From NCBI RefSeq assembly GCF_018982965.1, contig NZ_JACBYP010000043.1, positions 1-62,220 of the forward strand: a DNA stretch of 62,220 nt, written 5' to 3'. The DNA comes from Streptomyces mayonensis (lineage in GTDB: Bacteria > Actinomycetota > Actinomycetes > Streptomycetales > Streptomycetaceae). How positions within the stretch are numbered: the first letter of the stretch is position 1; the number at the start of each line of letters is the position of its first letter. Both the position numbers and the translations under genes were made by a program. The notes beneath the pieces were generated by a model. That model did not search any database. It saw only the letters and a program-made list of their open reading frames with translations, and was not told where the DNA came from. This document shows, one piece after another, positions 49,532 to 57,207 of the stretch.

Positions 49532-50300
49532 GCTTGACAACCTTGTTGGTGAGAGTGCCGATGCCTTCGATGGTGACGGCGACCTCGTCGCCGACGTTGA
49601 GGGGGCCGACGCCGGCCGGGGTGCCCGTGAGGATCACGTCGCCGGGCAGCAGCGTCATCGCCTCGGAGATGTTGACGATCAGATCCTCGATGGAGTGGAT
49701 CATCTCGCCGGTGCGGCCGAGCTGGCGCTGGCCGCCGTTGACCGTGAGCTGGATCGTCAGGTCGGACGGGTCCAGGTCCGTCTCCACCCAGGGGCCCAGC
49801 GGGCAGGAGGAGTCGAAGCCCTTGGCCCTGGCCCACTGCTTCTCGCGGCGCTGCACGTCGCGGGCGGTGACGTCGTTGGCGCAGGTGTAGCCGAAGATCA
49901 CGTCCTTGACGCGCTCGCGCGGCACCTCGCGGCACATGCGGCCGATGACGACGGCGAGTTCGGCCTCGTGGTGCAGTTCCTCGGAGAAGGAGGGGTACTG
50001 GATCGCGTCGCCGGGGCCGATCACCGAGGTGGACGGCTTGAAGAAGGCGAACGGGGCGTCGGGCACCTCGTTGCCCAGTTCGCGGGCGTGTTCGGCGTAG
50101 TTGCGGCCGAAGGCGACGACCTTGTTGGGGAGTACCGGCGGCAGGAGCCGCACCTTGCTCAGGGGCACCTTGGTGCCGGAGAGCTCGAAGTCCGCGAACG
50201 GGATGCCCTTGATGATGTCGAGGACGAGCTGGTCCGGCTGGTCGCCCTCGACCGCGCCGAAGGCGACGTTCCCGTCGATGGAGAACCTGGCGATGCGCAC
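49524..50300 (-). CDS. fumarylacetoacetate hydrolase family protein
   Basis: 258-aa FAH-fold enzyme that hydrolyses or decarboxylates a 2-oxo acid with a divalent metal. FGRNYAEHARELG, EELHHEAELAVVIGR (metal Glu pair), ANDVTARDVQ (metal Asp) and the closing LTGTPAGVG motif are all present. GTG at 50300. Upstream partner of gltX with overlapping ends, so co-transcribed. The exact substrate is not evident. Confidence 0.92.
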   Translation of the reverse strand: MRIARFSIDGNVAFGAVEGDQPDQLVLDIIKGIPFADFELSGTKVPLSKVRLLPPVLPNKVVAFGRNYAEHARELGNEVPDAPFAFFKPSTSVIGPGDAIQYPSFSEELHHEAELAVVIGRMCREVPRERVKDVIFGYTCANDVTARDVQRREKQWARAKGFDSSCPLGPWVETDLDPSDLTIQLTVNGGQRQLGRTGEMIHSIEDLIVNISEAMTLLPGDVILTGTPAGVGPLNVGDEVAVTIEGIGTLTNKVVKRG

Positions 50301-50435
50301 GGGTTGCTTGGCCCCTTGACTGAGCTGGCTGGAGTCTGACGCTCCAGGCTAACGCGGCAGGGGGCGGGCGCCTCGCGCATTCCCGCGTCGTGGGCCCGAA
50401 GGGGGACGGTGCGGGGTGCGGGGCGCCGGGGTGCG

Positions 50436-50461
50436 CGGGCCGCTGAACGGAGGGCGGCCCG
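50436..50461 (-). terminator. hairpin downstream of the ANPRRT peptide gene
   Basis: An 8-bp perfect stem cgggccgc/gcggcccg with a 10-nt loop just after the peptide stop. Confidence 0.6.
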
Positions 50462-50469
50462 GTCTCGTA

Positions 50470-50658
50470 CTACTCTGCGGCGGCCGCGGTGACCGGGGCT
50501 TCCATGAGGATGGTGCGCCGGGGGTTGGCGGTCTGGGTGGGGAGCTCGACGGCGTGCTCCGGCTGCTCCGGCGCCTGCAGGTCGTCGGCACCGTCGAGGT
50601 GCGCCAGCGTCGTGCGCCGCGGGTTGGCGATCTTGTGGAACATCGTCGTCGTCTTCAC
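50470..50658 (-). CDS. 62-aa peptide with duplicated ANPRRT motif (unrecognised)
   Basis: GTG at 50658 (MKTTTMFHKI) or ATG at 50643 starts a 62- or 57-aa peptide. It carries ANPRRTTL at 11-18 and ANPRRTIL at 44-51, joined by an acidic Gln/Pro linker; the end is Ala-rich. No Cys, no signal peptide. A near-identical small protein is present upstream of the conservons in other streptomycetes by memory. The duplicated basic motif could bind nucleic acid or a protein, or be a modification site; function unknown. The ribosome site is weak. Confidence 0.7.
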   Translation of the reverse strand: MKTTTMFHKIANPRRTTLAHLDGADDLQAPEQPEHAVELPTQTANPRRTILMEAPVTAAAAE

Positions 50659-51260
50659 GGTTGTACGAGGCCTTGTCGTTCGGGGCGCCCGAGGGGCCGC
50701 CAAGGGTCCCTGCGAGGGCGCGGGTTGTCGGTTTTGCCTTCTCTGTAAAGCGCCAGGCTAAACATGCAATTCCCCACCGACTCGGGGAGGGCACGTGATC
50801 ACCGTGTGAGTTTCCTCACTTATCAAGGGTCAAACCGGTCAATCGACGCACAGGCGACACCCGGACGAAGCAGACATTGCGCATCTGAAGACATCATTCC
50901 GCTCCTGATCATGTCGACTGGGACACGCTCCGGACCTCGTCGACTCATGGGCATACGCCCTTTTTGCGGGTGATCATCTTCTACATGAGGTGATCCGGCC
51001 CTCACGTGCTGTCACCTATCTCACGGGGTGCCCCACGGGCCTTGTTGGAGATCCTGCACTGTGCTGGAATTCCACGGACCGCCGCGGGATCGAGCCGGCG
51101 CGCAGGGGGCGCACACCAGCGCCGCGCGGCGGCGAGAAGGGGGAACCAGCGCCGGTCACTCACGACCACCACGGGGGCGTATTCAGGGCGCCCCCAAGAC
51201 GCCGACACCGTGCCCCGCCGTTCACGCGGAGGGGCGCCTGGTCCAGAGGTTGCGACGCTA
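50659..51260. other. 602-bp region upstream of conservon 1
   Basis: Divergent control region of the peptide and cvnA1. It contains gtgag-tttc-ctcac (50806-50819), ccccaccgactcgggg (50772-50787), a short ggg-c-atac-gccc stem followed by TTTTT (50949-50965) and tgatcatcttctacatgagg near 50971. The cvnA1 frame is open back to 51006 but codons there are not conserved-looking. No other gene is seen. Confidence 0.5.
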
Positions 51261-54200
51261 GTGCAGGGACGTTTCAAGAGGGATGGCAGCGCTTCGGCCG
51301 AGCCGGAGCCGCACGGCGGGACTGGCCCCAAGGCCGTCGGTTCCTCGCCCCAGCACGCCCAGAACCCGGGTCAGGCCCAGTCCGGCGACGGTGGGGAGCG
51401 CGCCGGCCAGGCGGCGGGCCCGTCCACTGGTGACCAGAAGCCGCCCGCCAAGCCGGCCAAGGGCTCGACCGGCCCCGGCCCGCGAATAGCCCTGCGCAAC
51501 TGGCGGATCTCCACCCGCCTGGTGTCGCTGCTGGCACTTCCGGTGGTCGCGGCCACCTCGCTGGGCGGGCTGCGCATCAACCAGTCGCTGGACGACATCC
51601 AGCAGCTCGACAACATGAAGCTGCTGACGGAGATGACGAAGCAGGCCACCGAGCTGGCCGCCGCACTCCAGGAGGAGCGCGACCAGTCCGCCGGTCCGCT
51701 CGCCCACGGCTCGACCTCCGGCGCCATCACCGTCAAGGGCGACCGCGAGAAGACCGACCGGGCGCTGAAGAACTTCCTCGACAACTCCGAGGAGATCGAC
51801 GCCGCCAGCAAGGACGGCAACCTCGTCGGCGTCCGGGACAGCCTGGTCGGCCTCGCCAGCGACCTGAACGACCTGAACAAGATCCGCACCTCGGCGTACA
51901 CGGCCAAGGGGAACTCGACCCAGACGGTCGAGGCCTACCACCGGCTGATCACCCACCTGCTCGACCTCTCGCAGGACATGGCGGAGGCGACCAGCAACCC
52001 GGACATGATCCAGCGCACGCGCGCCCTGTCGGCCTTCTCGTCGGCCAAGGAGTACGCGTCGATCCAGCGTGCGGTCCTGGCGGCGGCGCTGCCCGCGAAC
52101 ACCGACAGCAAGGGCGACCTCGCCGAGAACGACCGGCTGTACGCCCAGTCCGCGCTCCAGAGCCAGACCTCCGAACTGCGCAGCTTCGGCAGCATCTACG
52201 GCAGCGGCTCCGAGGACCTCCTCAAGCCGATCTCCGAGGGCAACTCGGTGATCGAGGCGTCCGACCAGTACGCCGGCCGCGCCCTGGGGCGGGTCAACGG
52301 CCTGGACGACCTGAAGCCCCAGTCGTACCAGGACTGGCTGGACGACAGCTCCACCAAGATCCAGCAGATGAAGAACATCGAGCTGAAGCTCCTGGAGGAC
52401 ATGGAGCAGCAGGCCCGCGAGCTGCGCAACGAGTCGCAGCGCGAGGCCATCATCTCCGGTGTCGTCATCCTGCTCGTGCTCGGCGTCTCGCTCGTCGGCG
52501 CCTTCGTCGTGGCCCGGTCCATGATCCGCTCGCTGCGCCGGCTCGAGGACACCGCGACCAAGGTCGCCCAGGACCGCCTGCCCGAGCTGGTCAAGCAGCT
52601 CTCGGAGACCGACCCGCAGGACGTCGACACCTCGGTGGAGTCGGTCGGTGTGCACTCCCGGGACGAGATCGGCCGAGTGGCCGCGGCCTTCGACGACGTG
52701 CACCGCGAGGCGGTCCGCCTCGCCGCCGAGCAGGCCCTGCTGCGGGGCAACGTCAACGCGATGTTCACCAACCTCTCGCGCCGTTCCCAGGGCCTCATCC
52801 AGCGCCAGCTGTCGCTGATCTCCGAACTCGAGTCCCGCGAGGCCGACCCGGACCAGCTGTCCTCGCTGTTCAAGCTCGACCACCTCGCCACCCGCATGCG
52901 CCGCAACGGTGAGAACCTCCTCGTCCTCGCCGGTGAGGAGCCGGGCCGCCGCTGGACGCGTCCGGTGCCGCTGGTCGACGTGCTCCGTGCCGCCGCCTCC
53001 GAGGTGGAGCAGTACGAGCGCATCGAACTGGCCTCCGTGCCGAGCACCGAGGTCGCCGGCCGCGTGGTCAACGACCTCGTGCACCTGCTCGCGGAGCTGC
53101 TGGAGAACGCGACATCGTTCTCCTCCCCGCAGACCAAGGTCAAGGTCACCGGTCACGCGCTGCCCGACGGCCGGGTGCTGATCGAGATCCACGACACCGG
53201 TATCGGCCTCTCGCCCGAGGACCTGGCCGCGATCAACGAGCGGCTCGCCTCGCCGCCCACCGTGGACGTCTCCGTCTCCCGCCGCATGGGCCTGTTCGTG
53301 GTCGGCCGCCTCTCCCAGCGCCACGGCATCCGGATCCAGCTGCGCCCGTCCGACTCGGGCGGTACGACCGCGCTGGTCATGCTGCCGGTCGATGTCGCGC
53401 AGGGCGGCCGCAAGCCGCAGCCCAAGCCGGGCCAGGGCCCCTCGGGCAACGGCGGTCCGGCCGCCGCCCAGGCGGCCGCAGGCGTCGCCGCTGCCCGCCG
53501 CGGCGGACAGGGCGGGGGCGCACTCGCGGGCGGTGCCTTCGGCGGCGGCGCCGGTGCCGGCGCCCCGGGTGGCCGGCTCGGTGCCGGTCAGGGGCCGCGC
53601 GCCGCACTGCCCGGGCGCGACGCGGGCGGCCGTCCCGGCGGACCGAACGGACCCGGCGGCCCCGGAGGACCGGGCGGACTGGGCGGACCGCGTGGGCAGC
53701 AGCCCCCGGCGGGCCCGGGCCGGCAGAACCGTCCGGCTCCGGCAGGTGCGGGAGCCGGTGCGGGCCAGGGGCAGGCGCCCGGCGCTCCGCAGGGCCTGCA
53801 GGCCGCGGGCATGAACGCGCCGCAGGGCAACGCCCCCCAGGGCCAGGACATGTTCGGCGGCACCCGCCCTCCGGGGGCTCCCCCGCAGCGCGGCAAGCGC
53901 CCGAACAACCCGAACAACGGGGACGCCGAGCAGGGCCGTCGTCCGCAGCTGCCGCCGCGCGGAGGCCCGCGGGCCGAGCTGCCCGGCGGCAACCCGCAGC
54001 CCCGCGTGCCGAGTTGGAGCGAGGAGAACGCGCCGCAGCGCGCCTCGCTGGACGCGCCGCGCGGCCACGAGGAGCCGGACGGCCCCCGCACCGGCCGGAC
54101 ACCGGACTTCGACGACCGGCAGGGTCCGGGTTCCACGGCGGAGATGCCGGCGGTGCCGCGCTTCGACGAACCCCAGTCCCCCGCGTCGACGGCCGAGTTC

Positions 54201-55304
54201 GCCCGCCCCGACTTCGACGCCCCGGCGCCGCGCCAGGAAGTGCCGCAGGGCACGGGCCAGTTCGCCGTGCCGGGCCAGAACCAGTACGACCAGAACCCGA
54301 ACGGGTACGACCAGAGCCAGTACGACCAGAACCGGGACGCGTACGCCCAGGACGGATACGGCCAGGACCAGTACGGCGGGCAGGACCAGTACGGCGGCCA
54401 GGACCGGTACGGCCGGGAGCAGTACGGCCGGGGCGGCACGGACGCTCCGCAGAACGACCAGTTCGCGCGGCCCGAGCCGACCGCACCGCCGCAGGGCGGC
54501 GGAACCTTCGTCCGCTCGGACGTCTTCGGCGGCCCGTCCCCGCAGGCCGGTCCGGGCGTCCCCGGCCGCGCCGACCGGTTCGCCGGCGCCCAGGGCTACG
54601 ACAACGGCTCGACCGGACAGCACCATCTGCCGGACCGTCAGGACCCGTCCGGCACCGGCCAGTTCGAACGTCCGCAGGTCAACGGCGCGCAGGGGAGCAA
54701 CGACTTCGGTGCCCCGCGCCCGCCGGCCCCGCAGCGGCCGGTCCGCCGGGAGTCCCTCCGCCAGGAGCCCGCAGGCCGGGACAACACCAACGGGACTCCG
54801 GTGCAGCCCCCGCAGCGGCCCGCCGACGGCTGGGCACTGCCCCCGGCCTCCGGCCCCGGCGACGGACGTACGCCGTTGTACGACACGCTGGAGACCAACT
54901 GGTTCCACGGCGACCGCGAGGCGAGGACGCAGCAGAGCGCCCCGGACGCGACGCCGGAGCCGCAGGCTCCCCAGCCCCAGACCCCGGCGGCCCCGCAGCG
55001 GCCCGCCACCTCCGCCTGGCGCAGCTCGCCGAACGACGACCTCGTCCGGCAGGCGGAGCGCGTCAGGCAGCCGGCCGCGGGCGGGGTCACCACCTCCGGC
55101 CTCCCGCGCCGGGTCCCCCGGGCCAACCTGGTCCCGGGGACGGCTCAGCAGCAGTCGCACCAGAGCGGTCCGGCGGTCTCGCGCGCGCCCGACGACGTGC
55201 GCGGCCGGCTGACCAATCTCCGTCGGGGAATCGCACAGGGCCGTCAGGCCGGGAACAACCAGACCGGCAGCTATCCGCGGCCCACTCACCAGCAGGAGCG
55301 TTAG
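51261..55304 (+). CDS. cvnA1: conservon 1 sensor histidine kinase CvnA1
   Basis: 1347-aa membrane kinase, first gene of a conservon (CvnA-D), a Streptomyces signalling unit compared with G-protein-coupled systems. TM1 is about 86-106, then an extracellular sensor of about 290 residues (nitrate/nitrite-sensor-like helices), TM2 about 395-420, HAMP, a dimerisation helix with LDHLATRMRRNGENL, and an ATPase domain with N-box LAELLENATSFSS (about 608-620), DTGIGL (about 643-648) and GGTTALVMLP (about 699-708). The last 640 residues are disordered Gly/Pro/Gln-rich sequence with YDQ and QYGGQD repeats. GTG at 51261 matches the family start MQGRFKRDG; frame is open further upstream. Confidence 0.93.
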   Translation: MQGRFKRDGSASAEPEPHGGTGPKAVGSSPQHAQNPGQAQSGDGGERAGQAAGPSTGDQKPPAKPAKGSTGPGPRIALRNWRISTRLVSLLALPVVAATSLGGLRINQSLDDIQQLDNMKLLTEMTKQATELAAALQEERDQSAGPLAHGSTSGAITVKGDREKTDRALKNFLDNSEEIDAASKDGNLVGVRDSLVGLASDLNDLNKIRTSAYTAKGNSTQTVEAYHRLITHLLDLSQDMAEATSNPDMIQRTRALSAFSSAKEYASIQRAVLAAALPANTDSKGDLAENDRLYAQSALQSQTSELRSFGSIYGSGSEDLLKPISEGNSVIEASDQYAGRALGRVNGLDDLKPQSYQDWLDDSSTKIQQMKNIELKLLEDMEQQARELRNESQREAIISGVVILLVLGVSLVGAFVVARSMIRSLRRLEDTATKVAQDRLPELVKQLSETDPQDVDTSVESVGVHSRDEIGRVAAAFDDVHREAVRLAAEQALLRGNVNAMFTNLSRRSQGLIQRQLSLISELESREADPDQLSSLFKLDHLATRMRRNGENLLVLAGEEPGRRWTRPVPLVDVLRAAASEVEQYERIELASVPSTEVAGRVVNDLVHLLAELLENATSFSSPQTKVKVTGHALPDGRVLIEIHDTGIGLSPEDLAAINERLASPPTVDVSVSRRMGLFVVGRLSQRHGIRIQLRPSDSGGTTALVMLPVDVAQGGRKPQPKPGQGPSGNGGPAAAQAAAGVAAARRGGQGGGALAGGAFGGGAGAGAPGGRLGAGQGPRAALPGRDAGGRPGGPNGPGGPGGPGGLGGPRGQQPPAGPGRQNRPAPAGAGAGAGQGQAPGAPQGLQAAGMNAPQGNAPQGQDMFGGTRPPGAPPQRGKRPNNPNNGDAEQGRRPQLPPRGGPRAELPGGNPQPRVPSWSEENAPQRASLDAPRGHEEPDGPRTGRTPDFDDRQGPGSTAEMPAVPRFDEPQSPASTAEFARPDFDAPAPRQEVPQGTGQFAVPGQNQYDQNPNGYDQSQYDQNRDAYAQDGYGQDQYGGQDQYGGQDRYGREQYGRGGTDAPQNDQFARPEPTAPPQGGGTFVRSDVFGGPSPQAGPGVPGRADRFAGAQGYDNGSTGQHHLPDRQDPSGTGQFERPQVNGAQGSNDFGAPRPPAPQRPVRRESLRQEPAGRDNTNGTPVQPPQRPADGWALPPASGPGDGRTPLYDTLETNWFHGDREARTQQSAPDATPEPQAPQPQTPAAPQRPATSAWRSSPNDDLVRQAERVRQPAAGGVTTSGLPRRVPRANLVPGTAQQQSHQSGPAVSRAPDDVRGRLTNLRRGIAQGRQAGNNQTGSYPRPTHQQER

Positions 55305-55727
55305 TTGAGCCCGATGAGCCAGGCGGCACAGAACCTCAACTGGTTGATCACGAATTTCGTGGACAACACCCCAGGGGTGTCCCACACCGTCGTCGTGTCC
55401 GCCGACGGACTTCTTCTGGCCATGTCGGAAGGCTTCCCGCGCGATCGCGCCGACCAGCTCGCGGCGGTCGCGTCGGGGCTGACCTCGCTGACCGCCGGGG
55501 CGTCCCGGATCTTCGAGGGCGGCAACGTGGCGCAGACGGTCGTGGAGATGGAACGGGGGTTCCTCTTCCTCATGTCCGTCTCGGACGGGTCGTCCCTGGC
55601 CGTCCTCGCCCACCCGGAGTGCGACATCGGCCTCGTCGGCTACGAGATGGCACTCCTCGTCGACCGCGCGGGTGCCGTCCTCACACCCGACCTGCGCGCC
55701 GAGCTACAAGGAAGTCTGCTCCACTGA
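55305..55727 (+). CDS. cvnB1: conservon 1 roadblock/LC7 protein CvnB1
   Basis: 140-aa roadblock/LC7-fold protein, expected to bind the cognate GTPase and kinase. MSQAAQNLNWLITNFVDNTP, VVVSADGLLLAMSEGFPRDR and the MERGFLF core are family marks. A TTG at 55305 directly abuts the cvnA1 stop and is 6 nt after AGGAG; it gives exactly the length of CvnB2. ATG at 55314 is the alternative. Confidence 0.92.
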   Translation: MSPMSQAAQNLNWLITNFVDNTPGVSHTVVVSADGLLLAMSEGFPRDRADQLAAVASGLTSLTAGASRIFEGGNVAQTVVEMERGFLFLMSVSDGSSLAVLAHPECDIGLVGYEMALLVDRAGAVLTPDLRAELQGSLLH

Positions 55728-55838
55728 TCGGCCCCGGCACCACCCGTGTTACCAAATCACCGTCCGGCCGCCACAAACCCCCCACCGGCCTCGTCAGACG
55801 GCTTGACTGACCGACATGCTGTCCCGCCCGGAGGATCC

Positions 55839-56237
55839 ATGACCCCGCCCACCGCCTCTCATGATCCGTACGCGGAGCCGTACGAGGACGAGGGCGACCA
55901 GCCGCTGGTACGTCCCTACGCGATGACCGGCGGCCGGACCAGGCCGCGCTATCAGCTTGCCATCGAGGCACTGATCAGTACGACGGCCGACCCGGCAGCG
56001 CTCATGGGGCTGCTTCCCGAGCACCAGCGCATCTGCCATCTGTGCCGCGAGGTGAAATCGGTGGCCGAGGTGTCGGCCCTGCTTGCGATGCCCCTGGGTG
56101 TGGCCCGGATTCTGGTCGCGGACCTCGCGGAGGCCGGACTCGTCGCCATTCACCAGCCCGGCGGCGACGAGAACAACGGCGGTGCGCCGGACGTGACACT
56201 GCTCGAAAGGGTGCTCAGTGGACTTCGAAAGCTCTGA
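55839..56237 (+). CDS. cvnC1: conservon 1 DUF742 protein CvnC1
   Basis: 132 aa. LVRPYAMTGGRTRPRYQLAI is the DUF742 signature, then ICHLCREVKSVAEVSALLAM and a winged-helix-like VARILVADLAEAGLVAIHQP, LLERVLSGLRKL. ATG at 55839 has GGAGGA 4 nt upstream. The end overlaps cvnD1 by 20 nt. CvnC proteins have no known enzymatic activity and probably bridge the complex. Confidence 0.93.
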   Translation: MTPPTASHDPYAEPYEDEGDQPLVRPYAMTGGRTRPRYQLAIEALISTTADPAALMGLLPEHQRICHLCREVKSVAEVSALLAMPLGVARILVADLAEAGLVAIHQPGGDENNGGAPDVTLLERVLSGLRKL

Positions 56238-56793
56238 CGGGGGCCGGGCGACCACCTCCGCGAAGATCGTGGTGGCCGGCGGCTTCGGCGTCGGCAAGAC
56301 CACGTTCGTGGGCGCCGTCTCCGAGATCAACCCCCTGCGCACCGAGGCCGTGATGACCTCGGCCAGCGCGGGGATCGACGACCTCACACACGCCGGGGAC
56401 AAGACGACCACGACGGTCGCCATGGACTTCGGCCGCATCACGCTCGACCAGGACCTGATCCTGTACCTCTTCGGTACGCCGGGTCAGGACCGGTTCTGGT
56501 TCATGTGGGACGACCTGGTGCGCGGTGCCATCGGCGCGGTCGTCCTGTGCGACACCCGCCGGCTGGCCGACTGCTTCCCCGCCGTCGACTACTTCGAGAA
56601 CAGCGGCCTGCCCTTCGTCGTCGCGCTCAACGGCTTCGACGGGCAGCAGCCCTACACGCCGGACGAGGTGCGCGAGGCGCTGCAGATCGGCCCGGACACC
56701 CCGATCATCACGACGGACGCGCGGCACCGGGCCGACGCGAAGTCGGCGCTGATCACCCTGGTGGAACATGCGCTGATGGCCCGGCTACGGTAG
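56218..56793 (+). CDS. cvnD1: conservon 1 MglA-like small GTPase CvnD1
   Basis: 191-aa Ras-superfamily ATP/GTP-binding protein. P-loop GGFGVGKTTFVG (about 20-31), G2-like TTTTVAMDFGRI, G3 LFGTPGQDRFWF, and an unusual G4 LNGFDGQQ (NGFD instead of NKxD, shared by CvnD proteins). GTG at 56218 lies inside cvnC1. Last gene of conservon 1. Confidence 0.94.
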   Translation: MDFESSDGGRATTSAKIVVAGGFGVGKTTFVGAVSEINPLRTEAVMTSASAGIDDLTHAGDKTTTTVAMDFGRITLDQDLILYLFGTPGQDRFWFMWDDLVRGAIGAVVLCDTRRLADCFPAVDYFENSGLPFVVALNGFDGQQPYTPDEVREALQIGPDTPIITTDARHRADAKSALITLVEHALMARLR

Positions 56794-56864
56794 GTCCACG
56801 GACAGGACCAACCAAGATCGCAGCCAAGTCGGCAGGGTCCTACGGCACTTGTCGTAGACGAGAC

Positions 56865-56898
56865 GGAGCCGGCTGTGTCCTTTGACACGGTCGGCTCC
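56865..56898 (+). terminator. hairpin ending conservon 1
   Basis: A 15-bp stem with two G-U pairs (ggagccggctgtgtc/gacacggtcggctcc) and a 4-nt loop, 71 bp after cvnD1. Confidence 0.75.
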
Positions 56899-57207
56899 GG
56901 TGTTCATAACGTTTCGGCAGAGGAATCGGGTGGTACCGACACGCGTCGCGGTCAACCGGTCTCGCTGCGCGCACAAACGCCCCGTCTTTTGGCGGGCCTC
57001 GCTCTTTATGACCGTTTTACGCGAGGTTTACATCACGTGTAACCCTCCCGTTCCATTGTTTGGAAGAGCGCTGGCCGTCGTGCTGGAATGCCAGAACTGC
57101 CCAATGGTCAAAGACGTACTCAGCAGTAGCACGTACTCGATGACGGACTGGGTTCTGAGACACAGCGGCACGACACAGGTGCCGACCGCCGAGAGGTTGT
57201 TGGTCGA
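56899..57207. other. 309-bp promoter region of conservon 2
   Basis: A/T-richer than its surroundings. It has the near-palindrome gtttaca-tcac-gtgtaac (57026-57043) and ctgg/ccag repeats around 57070-57090. A frame from 56882 stays open into cvnA2 but lacks a ribosome site and coding bias, so I leave it out. Confidence 0.5.

Noticed and set aside
51006..51260. Upstream extension of cvnA1 to an ATG at 51006
   Set aside because: The extra 85 residues are Arg/Gly-rich with no family resemblance, and the GTG at 51261 gives the typical MQGRFKRDG start.
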